Origin: Gemmatimonadota bacterium
GTDB taxonomy: Bacteria > Gemmatimonadota > Gemmatimonadetes > Longimicrobiales > Gaopeijiaceae
Reading direction: 5' to 3'
Assembly: GCA_022823365.1 (NCBI GenBank)
Contig: JAJDXG010000056.1
Coordinates: 248,001 to 312,000, forward strand
Length of the DNA: 64,000 nucleotides
The notes beneath the pieces were generated by a model. The model worked only from the letters and a program-made list of their open reading frames with translations, made no database searches and was not told the origin of the DNA. Of the stretch, positions 35,626 to 46,869 are shown one piece after another. The translations under genes were made by a program, and so were the position numbers. Each line of letters starts with the position of its first letter. Within the stretch, counting starts at the first letter, position 1.

Positions 35626-37293
35626 ATGAACGTGAGCACGAAGGCACTGAGGAACGGAGGGGTGAGGCTTCTCGCACTGCTGGCAGTGGCGGCCTGCAAC
35701 GGCGCCGACACGGTGGAAGAGGCGCCCGGCCTCACGACGATGCCGGCTCTGCGCGACGACCTGCGCCTGGTGGCCGAAGCGACCGGCCTGATGGAGCCCG
35801 TGCGCACCGTGGAGGTCAAGTCCAAGGCCTCGGGTGAGATTCTGCGCCTGCACGTGGACACCGGGGACGAGCTCGAGCCGGGTGCGCTGCTCGCGGAGAT
35901 CGATCCGCGCGACGTGCGCAACGACTTCAACCAGACCGAAGCCGACCTGAACGTGGCGCGGGCGCGGGTGGAGATTTCAACCGCCCAGCTGGAGCGCTCG
36001 CGCCTGCTCCTTGAGTCCGGAGTGATCACCGAGGCCGAGCACGAGTCGGCCAACCTGGATTTCGCGAACGCGCAGGCCAACCTGGTCAAGGCCACCACGA
36101 GCATGGAACTGGCCGAGCTTCGCCTGAGCGACGTGACCATTCGCGCGCCCATGGCCGGCACCATCATTCAGAAGAACGTGGAGGAAGGACAGGTCATCCA
36201 GTCGGCGTCGCAGAACGTGTCCGGGGGCACGACGCTCTTCATGATGGCGAACCTGGCCGAGATGCAGGTGCGCACGCTGGTGGACGAGACCGATGTCGGA
36301 CAGATCTCGGCCGACCTGACCGCCACGGTGACGGTGGAGGCATTCCCGGGACGGACCTTCGCGGGAATCGTCGACAAGATCGAACCGCAGGCCGAGGTGC
36401 AGCAGAACGTGACCATGTTCGCCGTGATCGTGATGATCGATAACCGTGGCGGCCTGCTCAAGCCCGGCATGAACGCGGAGGTTGAGATTCTGGTCGCCGA
36501 GCGCCCCAACGCCCTGCTCATCCCCAACAACGCGCTCGTCCAGTTCCAGGAGATGGCGCCCGCGGCGATGGTGCTGGGGATGGATCCGGACGCGATCGAG
36601 ATGGATCGCTCCGTGTTCGCGGACCTTCGCGCCTCGTTGCCGGGCGGCTCCGGCACGCCTGGCGGGTTCATGGCGGCACCGGACGGAGCCCCCGGGGGAA
36701 TGATGGCGCGCCAGGGGCCGATGGGCGGGATGGACGGAAACGCACGCCTGCAGGAACTTCGCGAGCAACTGGCGAGCGGGGAGATTTCGCGCGAGCAGAT
36801 GCGTGAACAGATGATGCAGGCCCGCGCGGAGAACGGTGGCGATCCCGAAGCGGCTGTGAACGGAGACCCTGGAGCGGGCACCGGCCGTCCCGGAGCGCGC
36901 GCCGGCGCCGGCGCTGGTGGGCGCTTGGGCGCCGGGGCCGGCAACGGTGCCGGAATGATGGGAATGGGACCTGGCGCGGGACAGGGAATGATGGATCCCA
37001 TGGGCGCCGGCGTCGGCGGGTTTGCCGGTCGCCGCGAGCAGGAGGGTGCCCCCCGCCCGGCGATCACGTTCGTGGTCTCCCCGGACGGCACCATCGAGCC
37101 CCGCCCCATCCTGATCGGCGTGAACGACTGGGACAACACCGAAGTGCTGGTCGGGCTCGAAGAGGGGGAGGAAGTGGCGCTGATCGGCGCGGCCCAGTTG
37201 CAGGCGCAGCAGCAGGAGTTCATCGACCGGATGCGCGAGCGGATGGGCGGAAGCCCGTTCGGAGGGGGTACCCCGCGCGGCGGAAGGCGCTGA
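35626..37293 (+). CDS. MacA-like periplasmic adaptor with Met/Gly-rich insert
   Basis: This 555-residue lipoprotein (LLALLAVAAC, Cys24) is a membrane-fusion adaptor. It has a lipoyl/barrel-sandwich domain (ASGEILRLHVDTGDELEPGALLAEIDP), a helical hairpin (about 100-165), and a beta-barrel part with LKPGMNAEVEI. An insertion of about 140 residues (335-475) is rich in Gly, Ala and Met, with 14 Met and a helix LQELREQLASGEISREQ in its middle. After it the C-terminal domain resumes (RPILIGVNDWDNTEVLVG). Adaptors link the inner-membrane pump to TolC. The insert is unusual. GGAGAGGA precedes the ATG. Confidence 0.88.
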   Translation: MNVSTKALRNGGVRLLALLAVAACNGADTVEEAPGLTTMPALRDDLRLVAEATGLMEPVRTVEVKSKASGEILRLHVDTGDELEPGALLAEIDPRDVRNDFNQTEADLNVARARVEISTAQLERSRLLLESGVITEAEHESANLDFANAQANLVKATTSMELAELRLSDVTIRAPMAGTIIQKNVEEGQVIQSASQNVSGGTTLFMMANLAEMQVRTLVDETDVGQISADLTATVTVEAFPGRTFAGIVDKIEPQAEVQQNVTMFAVIVMIDNRGGLLKPGMNAEVEILVAERPNALLIPNNALVQFQEMAPAAMVLGMDPDAIEMDRSVFADLRASLPGGSGTPGGFMAAPDGAPGGMMARQGPMGGMDGNARLQELREQLASGEISREQMREQMMQARAENGGDPEAAVNGDPGAGTGRPGARAGAGAGGRLGAGAGNGAGMMGMGPGAGQGMMDPMGAGVGGFAGRREQEGAPRPAITFVVSPDGTIEPRPILIGVNDWDNTEVLVGLEEGEEVALIGAAQLQAQQQEFIDRMRERMGGSPFGGGTPRGGRR

Positions 37294-37312
37294 CGCAGCC
37301 CGGAGATCCGAA

Positions 37313-38533
<1,221 letters not shown>

Positions 38534-38553
38534 GGCCGGGGGGGCCAGCCTCC

Positions 38554-39639
38554 CTACTGTCGCGGCAGAATGACCACCAGGGTCGTGTCGCCGCGCACCA
38601 CCTGCATCTCCGGGCGGCCCCGGCGGATAAGCCGTCCCAGCCGGATGCGGAATTCCGTCAGGCTGCTCGCGGGCTCTCCGCCGATGCTCACGATCACGTC
38701 CTCGGGCGCCAGGCCGGCGCGGTAGGCGGGACTGCCCTCCACGATCTGCACGACCCGAAGTCTGCTTCCCCCAATGCCGGCCGAAGCGTCCGGTTCCACC
38801 ACCTCGAGTTCGGCTCCCGCCACAAAACGGTCGCCGAGGAGGTGGGGCGACCGGAAGCGAACGCCCGGGGGTGGGCCTCCGGGGCTTCTGCGTCCGCCGA
38901 AGCCACTGCCGTCGATGGTGATGCGCCCACGCGCGCCCGCGCGGCCTCTGCGCTCACCCGGCCCGGTTTCGTCGACGGTAATCCGTACACGTGCCGGGGG
39001 AGGACCGCCCGGAGGCCTGGGACCGAAACGCTGAGAGCGCATGGCCTCGCGGGCCCGAACCATCATCTCCCGCGCCCGCTGCATGACCTCCGCGGTCGCT
39101 TCCACTTCGCCGGTGGCCCCGGCTTGCTCGGCCATGGCCCTGCGGACGGCTTCCATGTCGGTCCGGAATCTTGCCCAGGTCGTATCGGCCATGAGCGAGT
39201 CAACCATACACAGCATCTGCAGGCGCGCCGAGTCGACACGCGCGGTGAACTCCTCCATCGTGGCCGGGTCCATGGGATCGGGCCGCGTTCCGGCAGTCAC
39301 GCGCAGGGTCCGCTCCCGGTTTGCGCGCAGCACGGTGAGTTCGACGGGAAGTCCGGGGCGGAGGCGCTCGCCCAGCTCGATCAGGGCTTCCGGCGAGACA
39401 TCGGCCCCGTCCAGGCGGACCAGGAGGTCGAACGGGCGCACCCCCGCCTGCTGGGCGGGACTCCCGCGGTCCACCCGCACGATCATCACGCGGGTGGAAC
39501 CGTCGGGCAGAGCGCGGCCTTCGACCTGGATGCCGATCCAGCCACCTTCCGCCGCCTGGACGCGGGTCTGAGCCTCCGCGCCCGCGGCGAACAGCGAGAG
39601 CACCAGGAGCAAGGCTCCGGAAGCGCCGAAACGGAGCAT
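38554..39639 (-). CDS. Exported double-PDZ protein
   Basis: This 361-residue protein has a signal peptide (ALLLVLSLFAAGAEA) and two PDZ domains, at about 33-115 (GGWIGIQVEG, VDRGSPAQQAGVRPFDLLVRLDG) and about 270-355 (LRVVQIVEGSPAYRAGLAPEDVIVSIGG). A helical and Arg/Gly/Pro-rich region joins them. No protease domain is present, so it is probably a periplasmic binder of protein C-termini. It ends the sigma/anti-sigma operon, with one base between it and the anti-sigma gene, and may relay envelope stress. Confidence 0.85.
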   Translation of the reverse strand: MLRFGASGALLLVLSLFAAGAEAQTRVQAAEGGWIGIQVEGRALPDGSTRVMIVRVDRGSPAQQAGVRPFDLLVRLDGADVSPEALIELGERLRPGLPVELTVLRANRERTLRVTAGTRPDPMDPATMEEFTARVDSARLQMLCMVDSLMADTTWARFRTDMEAVRRAMAEQAGATGEVEATAEVMQRAREMMVRAREAMRSQRFGPRPPGGPPPARVRITVDETGPGERRGRAGARGRITIDGSGFGGRRSPGGPPPGVRFRSPHLLGDRFVAGAELEVVEPDASAGIGGSRLRVVQIVEGSPAYRAGLAPEDVIVSIGGEPASSLTEFRIRLGRLIRRGRPEMQVVRGDTTLVVILPRQ

Positions 39640-39640
39640 G

Positions 39641-40345
39641 CTAGTACCGATCGGCGGAGGCGAAGAGCGCGTTCAACGCCGCTTCGCGTTCGGCTACCGC
39701 GCTGACCAGGAACCCGTTCAGGAACGGATCATCGGGTGCTTCCTGAACCGCTGCCTGACCCATGGCTACCATCGCGTCGATGACCGCAAGACGACGGGGA
39801 TCCATCGGTGTCTCGGCTTCCGGACCGCGGGTCAGAGCCCGATACCGCAGCATCGCGTCTCGGTACTGCTGTTCGGCGAGGCGTACAACCTCCGCCGCTT
39901 CCTCCGGGGTTTCGGGTTCCTCGACCGTCAGTCCTGCCGGCGACACCCCGCTCGCGGGCATCTCGCCCGATGCTGCTTGTTCGCCACCTGCCTGCAGACC
40001 CCATTCCGCCGGCGCCAGCACCGCTCCGGAGAGACCTCCCGCAAGGAAGAGCACCAGCGCGGCGGCGGCCTGCATCCAGCCGCGTCTGCGGTCGATCAGG
40101 CGGATCACCGCATCAGCCGGATTGCTTGCGCGCAGGAGTCCCTCGCGCTCCAGCCGTGCCTCCAGTGCCGGCCAGTCTCCGGGCGCCGGCCGCAGGTCGG
40201 GCAGCGACCCCAGCGCTTCCGTCTGCTCGCGCAGCAGCTCCAGCTCCCGGGAGCAGTCCGGGCAGCGCGCCAGGTGCCGCCTTTCGCTCCTGAAGGGTGT
40301 CTCGTCAACCAGGCGAGCCAGAGCTTCCAGACTCAGATGCTCCAT
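39641..40345 (-). CDS. Zinc anti-sigma factor
   Basis: This 234-residue protein has a ZAS-type zinc motif, RRHLARCPDC, giving H-x3-C-x2-C near residues 23-31, then one membrane helix (MQAAAALVLFLAGGLSGAVLA) and a periplasmic Ala/Glu-rich domain. It should hold the adjacent sigma factor inactive until an envelope signal arrives. It overlaps the sigma gene by 13 bases. The first ATG of the longer frame, at 40393, falls inside the sigma gene, so the ATG at 40345 is preferred. Confidence 0.85.
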   Translation of the reverse strand: MEHLSLEALARLVDETPFRSERRHLARCPDCSRELELLREQTEALGSLPDLRPAPGDWPALEARLEREGLLRASNPADAVIRLIDRRRGWMQAAAALVLFLAGGLSGAVLAPAEWGLQAGGEQAASGEMPASGVSPAGLTVEEPETPEEAAEVVRLAEQQYRDAMLRYRALTRGPEAETPMDPRRLAVIDAMVAMGQAAVQEAPDDPFLNGFLVSAVAEREAALNALFASADRY

Positions 40346-40893
40346 GCTTCTCGCTCCTGTTCGTGTCGGGGTTCGTGAACCGAACCCAGCCATTGTCTCA
40401 TCTTCGCCCGCGCCTTGAAGAGCTGCGACTTGGATGTTCCCGCCGTCACGCCCAACATCTCACCGATGTCCTGATGCGTGTAGCCCTCCACGTCGTGAAG
40501 GATCAGCACGCGTCGCATCCCCTCCGGGAGCCGGTCCATCGCCCTCTCGAGCCTCTGCGCCAGGAGAGGATCCCCCGGCGAGGAGCGCACCGGAACGGTA
40601 TCCGGGATCGGCACCTCCCGGTCCTGCCGGGTGCTCTCGCGGCGCCTCGACTGCAGGGCCGCGTTGACCGCGATGCGGTGCAGCCAGGTCGAGAACTTCG
40701 ATTCGCCACGGAACGTCGGCAGTGCCCGGATGACGCGCACCCAGGTCTCCTGGGCGTAGTCCTGGGCCGTGTGGTCGTCCCCGGCGATTCTGCGCACCAC
40801 GGCATACACGCGGGGGCTGTAGCGGTCGTACAGCGACCGCACCGCCCGAGCGTCACCTTCGCTCGCCCTGCGGATCAGCCGGGATTCGTTCAT
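40333..40893 (-). CDS. ECF sigma factor (second)
   Basis: This roughly 186-residue ECF sigma factor has region 2 with DYAQETWVRVIRALPTFRGESKFSTWLHRIAVNAAL and region 4 with LPEGMRRVLILHDVEGYTHQDIGEMLGVTAGTSKSQLFKARAKMRQWL. The start is uncertain: ATG at 40893 begins where relatives do, and an ATG at 40953 would add 20 residues. It leads a three-gene operon with the zinc anti-sigma factor and double-PDZ protein. Its promoter region is shared with the divergent threonine synthase. Confidence 0.88.
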   Translation of the reverse strand: MNESRLIRRASEGDARAVRSLYDRYSPRVYAVVRRIAGDDHTAQDYAQETWVRVIRALPTFRGESKFSTWLHRIAVNAALQSRRRESTRQDREVPIPDTVPVRSSPGDPLLAQRLERAMDRLPEGMRRVLILHDVEGYTHQDIGEMLGVTAGTSKSQLFKARAKMRQWLGSVHEPRHEQEREAWSI

Positions 40894-41185
40894 CCCTTCA
40901 TCCGTCGGTACCCGCTCGTCGCGAAGCGCGAATATCCTTTGTGCTCGACTCATTCGGGTTGTATCCAGACCTTTTCCGGCGTCCCGAACTACGTCTGTTG
41001 GATGTGTTGCGGCGTCAGTTGGTTGCCTGTAACCTTGCGCCGCATCCTCAACAAGCCTAGAGCACCCGCCGAAGTTTCGGAACATCCGGGAGGCGCGGCC
41101 CGTGCCGGTCTGTCTTGCACGGCCCCGTTCGTGCCACGCGAAACAAAGGTTGGAACATCACCCGAAGCCCTGGAAGGCGACCCGA

Positions 41186-42382
41186 ATGAACGCAATTCCG
41201 TGGAAGGCACGCGGCGCGAGTCACCTGGAGTGCACCTGGACCGGCGAGACCTTCGACAGCGAGCAGTTGATGGGGCTCTCGCCCGCCGGAAGACCCCTGT
41301 TCGCCCGCTACGACCTGGACACCATCCGGCGCCATTTCCGCCCGGGCGACCTGGAGCGACGGCGGCCCGATCTCTGGCGCTACGAGGAGGTGCTGCCGGT
41401 ACGGGTTCCCGAATGCCGGTTGTCCCTCGGAGAGGGCTGGACGCCGCTCACCGACGCGCCGCGGCTCGCCAAACGCTACGGCATGCGCCGCCTCTGGGTG
41501 AAGAACGAAGGCATGAACCCCACGGGCAGCTTCAAGGACCGCGGGCTGTGCCTGGCCGTGTCGCGCGCGAAGGAGCTGGGGGCGAAGGAGCTGGCGATTC
41601 CCACGGCGGGTAACGCCGGCAGTGCTGCCGCGGCGTACGGAGCCGCGGGCGGGCTGCCGGTTCACATCGTCGCGCCCAACGACACCCCGGCCACCATCGT
41701 GGAGGAGATTCAGGGACTGGGCGCCGACCTGGTGCTGATGGACGGCCTCATCACCGACTGCGGCAAGGTCGTGCGCGAGGGAGCGGACTACATGGGCTGG
41801 TGGGATCTCTCCACGCTCAAGGAGCCGTACCGCGTGGAGGGCAAGAAGACGATGGGGTACGAGCTCTTCGAGCAACTCGGGTTCCGGCTCCCCGACGCCG
41901 TCATCTATCCAACGGGCGGCGGCACCGGCCTCATCGGCATGTGGAAGGCGTTCGACGAGATGGAGCGGATGGGCTGGATCGGGAGCGAGCGCCCGAAGAT
42001 GTTTTCGGTTCAGCCGACCGGATGCGCGCCCGTGGTACGCGCCTGGGAGGACGGCACCGAGGCCGCCCAGTACTGGGACGACGCCGAGACCTACGCGGCG
42101 GGGCTGCGGGTCCCCGCGGCGGTGGGGGATTTCCTCATGCTGCGCGCGATCAGGGAGTCCGGGGGCGGCGCCGTCGCGATCGAGGACGCGGCGATGGCCG
42201 AGGCGGTGCGCGCGATGGGCGAGTGCACCGGCATCTTCGCGTGCCCGGAGGGAGGAGCGGTGCTGGCGGCCGTGCCGGAACTGAAGGAGATGGGACTGCT
42301 CTCCGACGACGACGAGACAGTGCTCTTCAACACGGGGAGCGGGCTCAAGTATGTGGGGATGACGCCGGTGGAGTCAGGGTGA
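41186..42382 (+). CDS. thrC: Threonine synthase
   Basis: This 398-residue PLP enzyme turns phosphohomoserine into threonine. The PLP lysine K117 is in NPTGSFKDRG, with the phosphate-binding loop ATAGNAGSAAAAYG and GGGTGLIGMW further on. An N-terminal CxxT-type element (HLECTWTGE) suggests a small extra domain. GGAAGG precedes the ATG by eight bases. Cysteate synthase and related fold-type II enzymes are less likely. The sequence reads complete. Confidence 0.9.
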   Translation: MNAIPWKARGASHLECTWTGETFDSEQLMGLSPAGRPLFARYDLDTIRRHFRPGDLERRRPDLWRYEEVLPVRVPECRLSLGEGWTPLTDAPRLAKRYGMRRLWVKNEGMNPTGSFKDRGLCLAVSRAKELGAKELAIPTAGNAGSAAAAYGAAGGLPVHIVAPNDTPATIVEEIQGLGADLVLMDGLITDCGKVVREGADYMGWWDLSTLKEPYRVEGKKTMGYELFEQLGFRLPDAVIYPTGGGTGLIGMWKAFDEMERMGWIGSERPKMFSVQPTGCAPVVRAWEDGTEAAQYWDDAETYAAGLRVPAAVGDFLMLRAIRESGGGAVAIEDAAMAEAVRAMGECTGIFACPEGGAVLAAVPELKEMGLLSDDDETVLFNTGSGLKYVGMTPVESG

Positions 42383-42408
42383 TTCGCCTGGGCGGCCGGT
42401 TTGCATAC

Positions 42409-43131
42409 TCAGGGACCGACCTTCTCAAGCACCTGCCGCTGAGCTTCGTCTTCGCTCACGATCTGCCCGTCGAAGAGGTGAACGGTCCGGTCGGCCAGGT
42501 GGGAATAGCGCGGATCGTGCGTCACCATGCAGATCGTGGCGCCATCGTCATGCAGCTCCTCGAGCAGCCTCATCACCGCGCTTCCGTTCCTGGAGTCGAG
42601 GTTCCCGGTGGGCTCGTCCGCGAGCAGGATGAGCGGCTTGCCGACGATCGCGCGCGCGACCGCGACACGCTGTTGCTGGCCGCCCGACAATTGGTTGGGA
42701 TAGTGTCGCGTACGATGAGCAAGCCCCACACGCGCGAGGGACTCCTGCACGCGCTCCTTGCGTTCCGCGGCCCCCATCCCTCGATACGTAAGAGGCAGCT
42801 CGACATTCTCGTACACCGTGAGATCACCGATCAGGTTGAACGCCTGGAAGATGAAGCCGATCGCCCGGTTGCGGACCCGTGCGCGCTGGCTCGCATCCAG
42901 GTTCTCGGCCGGCGTGCCGTCCAGCAGGTATCGCCCGCTCGTGGGTCCGTCCAGCAATCCCAGAATCGACAACAACGTTGTCTTGCCACAGCCCGACGGC
43001 CCCGCAATCGATATGTATTCGCCGCTGCGTATCGACAGATTGATGTTCGACAGGGCGTGGGTCTCCACCTCTTCGGCCAGGAAGACCTTGCCCACGCCGT
43101 CCAGTCGGATCAGCGCATCACTGGTCATCAT
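42409..43131 (-). CDS. MacB-type ABC ATPase of the ADOP operon
   Basis: This 240-residue ATPase has Walker A GPSGCGKT (44-51), signature LSGGQ (148-152) and Walker B LILLADE (167-173), with the H-loop in [13 protein letters not shown]. It closes the leftward efflux operon. GGAGGA precedes its ATG, which overlaps the adaptor stop (ATGA). It is a different paralogue from the ATPase at 34868. Confidence 0.92.
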   Translation of the reverse strand: MMTSDALIRLDGVGKVFLAEEVETHALSNINLSIRSGEYISIAGPSGCGKTTLLSILGLLDGPTSGRYLLDGTPAENLDASQRARVRNRAIGFIFQAFNLIGDLTVYENVELPLTYRGMGAAERKERVQESLARVGLAHRTRHYPNQLSGGQQQRVAVARAIVGKPLILLADEPTGNLDSRNGSAVMRLLEELHDDGATICMVTHDPRYSHLADRTVHLFDGQIVSEDEAQRQVLEKVGP

Positions 43132-44408
43132 CGTGCTCCTCCGCGTCCCCTCAGCCTCACCCGGTTGAACCCGTCCCATTGGGACATGTCCGACAGAATC
43201 ACGACATCGCCCGGCTGCAGTCCCTCGCGTACCTCGATGTCGTTGAGCGAACTGGCGCCGAGGCGGACCGTGACGCGCTCTGCGAACCGCCCGTCGTCGA
43301 CCACCCTGAAGAGGCTCACCTGCCGATTGGCCTGCCCGAACGTCGGACGGCCCATGTGGACTACGTCATCGAGCCGCTCGACGATGACGCTTCCGTCAAC
43401 GCTGAGATCGGGCCGCGCCGATGGCGGGAGGCTCGGCGGAAGCGCGACGTCGATCGTCACCGTGCCGCTCCGAACCGCGGGATCGATGCGCACCACCCGC
43501 CCCTGAATCGTGTCCGTCCGGGTGTCGATCTTCGCGACCTGTCCGACGGCGATTTCCTGCGCCTGCGTCTGCGGTATGCGGATCTCGGCCTTCAGGCGGC
43601 CCGGAACGACGACTCGCGACAGGGCCTGCCCCGACTGCACCCACTGTCCCTCCTGGAGCGGAATGTCGAGCGGCGCCAGGACACCGCTCACGGACGCGGT
43701 CACCTGCATGGACTGGATTCGATCACGGCTGAACCGAACCAGGTCGGCGAGGCGCGTGATCTGTTCCTCCTGGGCGCTGATCTGCTCCCCTGAGGTGGCC
43801 TGGAGCACAGCCAGGCGCTCCGCGTCGGTCTCGAGGCGAAGCGACAGCGCGTCCACGGACTCGCGTGACCGGTCGAGGTCGGCCCGGGCAACGAGTTCCG
43901 GATTCTCGTCGAAGAGCTGCTGGTTGATGCGATGGACTCGCTCCGCCTCCAGATAGTCCGCACGCACGGTTGCCGTGGTGGCGCGTTGTTGAAGCTCCTG
44001 CATCCGCAGGCTGGTGCGCAGTTGAACGAGGCTCGCGTGCGCCGCCGACAACTGCTGTTGGGCCTGCAGCAATTGCATATCCACATCGGGGTTGCTCAAG
44101 CGCATGATGAGATCACCGGCCGAGACGTCGGTGCCGGGCAGGGAGAGAATCTGCTCGATGCGTCCGGCGGTCACTGCGGTGATCCAGCGCATCTGCTCCG
44201 GTACAAGAGTGCCTGGTCCCCGTACCTGCCGAATCAATGTTCCGTGCGCCACCGTGTCGCTCCATACGACGGCGGCATCAACGGTCGGGAGGCCTGACGG
44301 GAGCAGCTGCCATCCGAAGACGGCGACCGCGAAGGCGCCGATCGCCGTTGCGCTCCACGCCAGCCTCTTCTTCCGCCTCCTCGGGCCGGTATCGCGAATG
44401 ATGTCCAA
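43128..44408 (-). CDS. HlyD/RND-type adaptor of the ADOP operon
   Basis: This 426-residue adaptor has an N-terminal membrane helix (WSATAIGAFAVAVFGWQLLPSG), a barrel-sandwich (VRGPGTLVPEQMRWITAVTAGRIEQIL), a long coiled-coil hairpin (about 100-225) and a beta-barrel (LQEGQWVQSGQALSRVV, VAKIDTRTDTIQGRV). The TTG at 44408 follows AAGGAG by six bases; no better start exists. It joins the inner-membrane permease to TolC. Unlike the adaptor at 35626 it has no Met/Gly-rich insert. Confidence 0.88.
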   Translation of the reverse strand: MDIIRDTGPRRRKKRLAWSATAIGAFAVAVFGWQLLPSGLPTVDAAVVWSDTVAHGTLIRQVRGPGTLVPEQMRWITAVTAGRIEQILSLPGTDVSAGDLIMRLSNPDVDMQLLQAQQQLSAAHASLVQLRTSLRMQELQQRATTATVRADYLEAERVHRINQQLFDENPELVARADLDRSRESVDALSLRLETDAERLAVLQATSGEQISAQEEQITRLADLVRFSRDRIQSMQVTASVSGVLAPLDIPLQEGQWVQSGQALSRVVVPGRLKAEIRIPQTQAQEIAVGQVAKIDTRTDTIQGRVVRIDPAVRSGTVTIDVALPPSLPPSARPDLSVDGSVIVERLDDVVHMGRPTFGQANRQVSLFRVVDDGRFAERVTVRLGASSLNDIEVREGLQPGDVVILSDMSQWDGFNRVRLRGRGGAR

Positions 44409-44427
44409 TTGTGGCTCCTTGGGGTTT

Positions 44428-46869
44428 TCACGAGGCCAGGGCTGTAACGGGATCGACGCCGGTCGCTTCCCGGGCGGGAATCCAGCACGCGAAGATGGCC
44501 ACCGCGAAGATTCCGGCTGCGGCGGCGCCGAGCGTCGTGGCGTCCGTACCCGTGACGCCCCAGAGGTAGGCATCCAGCAGACCCGAAACGGCCATCGCAC
44601 CCGCGAGTCCAACGCCGATCCCGACGACGACCGGGAGCAGTCCTCGTACGACGACCAGCCGCAGAACCCGGTCGCCACTCGCGCCTACGGCCATTCGGAT
44701 TCCGATCTCGCGACGACGACTTCGTACGGTTTGGGCCAGTACGGCGTATACGCCGACCGCGGTCAGGATGAGCGAGAGAGCGCCGAAGAGCGTCACGAGC
44801 AGGGTGCCGAATCGTTCCCGGGCCATTGACTCCGCGACGGTCTCGCTCAGAGCGAAGACGTCGGGGCCGGGAAGCGCGGGATCCACCGTGCGTATCGCCA
44901 GCCCGAACGCCCGTTCGAGGCGCTCTGCGGGCAGGGTGCTCCGCACGACGAAAACCGGCATCGCGGCCCGGATGTTGGCGATGTAGTCGCCGGCCTGAGC
45001 GTGCGGAAGGTACATGGTTCGCCGGACCTCGGTCCGGAACGAGACATCCTGCACGTCCGCGGCCACGCCGACGATCAGGACCCCGGGCCCTGCCACCGAA
45101 GGGAATCGGTACTCGTTGTTGATTCGCCCGAGATCGATGCGCTGTCCGACGGCGTCGCCGCCGGGAAAGTAGTTGCGTGCGAAGGTCTCGTTGACGATGG
45201 CGACGGGGACTACGCCCCGAACATCCGCTGGCGTGAACGATCGTCCGCGGACCACCGGGACGGCCAGCGTCTCGAAGTAGCCCCCGGTGACGGTTCGCAG
45301 TTCGACCGAACCACCGAACTCGTCGCGTCCGGCTATCGAAATCGGGAAGTTCAGGCCCCGCTCGAAGGGGAGGCTGCTCGCTCCGGCGACGAGGTCGATT
45401 CCCTCCGACGTTCGCACACCTTCGATCACGCCCTGCGCGAACTGGTCGAGCTGCTCGGCAGTGTCATAGTTCGGCGGCCTGATCGGCAGTTTCACGGCGA
45501 CGAGCGCTTCGGGATCGAATCCGGGGTCGACCTGCCTGAGGTTCGACCAGGTGGTGAAGAGCAGACCGGCTGCCACCAGCAGGATGGTCGAGAGCGCCGT
45601 CTGCCCCGACACCAGCGCCTCCTGCAATCGACGCTGCCCGGTCGTGGTCCGGGAACCCTGTCTGAGCGCCCGCCACATTCCCCCACGCACCGCAGGCCAC
45701 GCGGCCACCAGGCTCACCACGACGGCAGCCGCCAGCGAGATCGCGGTCGTAAACGCCACAATCCTCCAGTCCACCGCGATCGAGCCTGCCAGCGGCAGCC
45801 GGACGGGGGCCCACGCGACGAGCACATTGGCGCCCGAGACCGCGAGCGCGACCCCGACGGCGCCGGCCGCGGAAGCCACCACGATGGCCTCTGCCATGCC
45901 AAGGCGCATGATCCGCCTCTCCGTCGCGCCGAGAGCAGCGCACAGCGCCATCTCTCCTCGCCTTCGCAGTGCTCTGACCAGGAACAGGTTGCCGACGTTG
46001 GCGCAGGTGATCAGCAGGACGGCCATGACGGCGCCCATGAGGATCCAGATCGCATTCGCCGTCTGTCCGACGTACAACTCCGAGAAGGAGTCGAGCGTCA
46101 TTCCGGGTTCAGCTTCGGCGGCCTGCTGCGGGTACGTCATCCCGAACCCGGCATTGAGCGACGCCACCTCGGTCCGAGCGTCACTCGTCGTGTAGTCCTC
46201 GCCAAGCCTCGCGATGGCCGGCCAGTTCTCACCGTGGTCATCGGGGTCGACGGGTGGTACCTCGGTGGGCAGGACCATCTCCACGGGTTCCGCGACGTAA
46301 GGGAAGGCGAAGTCCTCGGGAAGCAGCCCGATGATCGCGTAGGGCTCTTCCTCCAGCCTGATCGAGACCCGGCCGGACACGTCCACCTGTTCGCCGAAGT
46401 GCTCGCGCCAGAACGCGGGAGACACCACTGCGACCCTGGGCCCTCCGGGCCGGTATTCATCCTCGGCGAAGGCGCGGCCCACCGCCGGCGACATGCCCAG
46501 GACGCCAAAGAAGCCCGAGGTTACGCGCAGGACTTGAGCGCCCGTGACCTCACCGACTTCGCCGACCCGTCCGAAAGACGACTGCCAGCTCGCGAAGGCG
46601 CCAAGGGAGCGGGTGCGCTCCTGCCAGTACGTGAACTGGGCTCCCGTCAGGTAGGGGGAGACGTAGGAACCGTAGTTCCACGCCAGATTCACGACCCGGT
46701 GGCCGTCCGGAAACGGGAGGGGCCGCAACACCACGGCGCTCAGTACGCTGAAGATCGCGGTCGTCGCGCCGACGCCGAGAGCCAGCACCAGTGCGGCCAC
46801 GACAGTGAAACCCGGGGTCCTCCGAAGAGACCTCAGGGAGTAGCGGATATCATCGAGGATTGCGTACAC
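44428..46869 (-). CDS. ADOP-type ABC permease
   Basis: This 813-residue permease has the large two-module ADOP layout: a helix after RYSLRSLRRTPGFTVVAALVLALGVGATTAIFSVL, a MacB_PCD domain, three helices, then a second MacB_PCD domain and three more helices. The family LRRTPGF opening and GEMALCAALGATERRIMRLGMAEA/ EIGIRMAVGASGDRVLRLVVVRG motifs are visible. GGAGGA precedes the GTG at 46869, which overlaps the TolC gene by 20 bases. It is typical of Acidobacteriota and Gemmatimonadota. Its substrate is unknown. Confidence 0.92.
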   Translation of the reverse strand: MYAILDDIRYSLRSLRRTPGFTVVAALVLALGVGATTAIFSVLSAVVLRPLPFPDGHRVVNLAWNYGSYVSPYLTGAQFTYWQERTRSLGAFASWQSSFGRVGEVGEVTGAQVLRVTSGFFGVLGMSPAVGRAFAEDEYRPGGPRVAVVSPAFWREHFGEQVDVSGRVSIRLEEEPYAIIGLLPEDFAFPYVAEPVEMVLPTEVPPVDPDDHGENWPAIARLGEDYTTSDARTEVASLNAGFGMTYPQQAAEAEPGMTLDSFSELYVGQTANAIWILMGAVMAVLLITCANVGNLFLVRALRRRGEMALCAALGATERRIMRLGMAEAIVVASAAGAVGVALAVSGANVLVAWAPVRLPLAGSIAVDWRIVAFTTAISLAAAVVVSLVAAWPAVRGGMWRALRQGSRTTTGQRRLQEALVSGQTALSTILLVAAGLLFTTWSNLRQVDPGFDPEALVAVKLPIRPPNYDTAEQLDQFAQGVIEGVRTSEGIDLVAGASSLPFERGLNFPISIAGRDEFGGSVELRTVTGGYFETLAVPVVRGRSFTPADVRGVVPVAIVNETFARNYFPGGDAVGQRIDLGRINNEYRFPSVAGPGVLIVGVAADVQDVSFRTEVRRTMYLPHAQAGDYIANIRAAMPVFVVRSTLPAERLERAFGLAIRTVDPALPGPDVFALSETVAESMARERFGTLLVTLFGALSLILTAVGVYAVLAQTVRSRRREIGIRMAVGASGDRVLRLVVVRGLLPVVVGIGVGLAGAMAVSGLLDAYLWGVTGTDATTLGAAAAGIFAVAIFACWIPAREATGVDPVTALAS

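Noticed and set aside
34834-37293. Apparent 819-residue adaptor fused to upstream sequence
   Set aside because: The first 264 codons are the ATPase gene in another frame; the lipoprotein signal begins at 35626.
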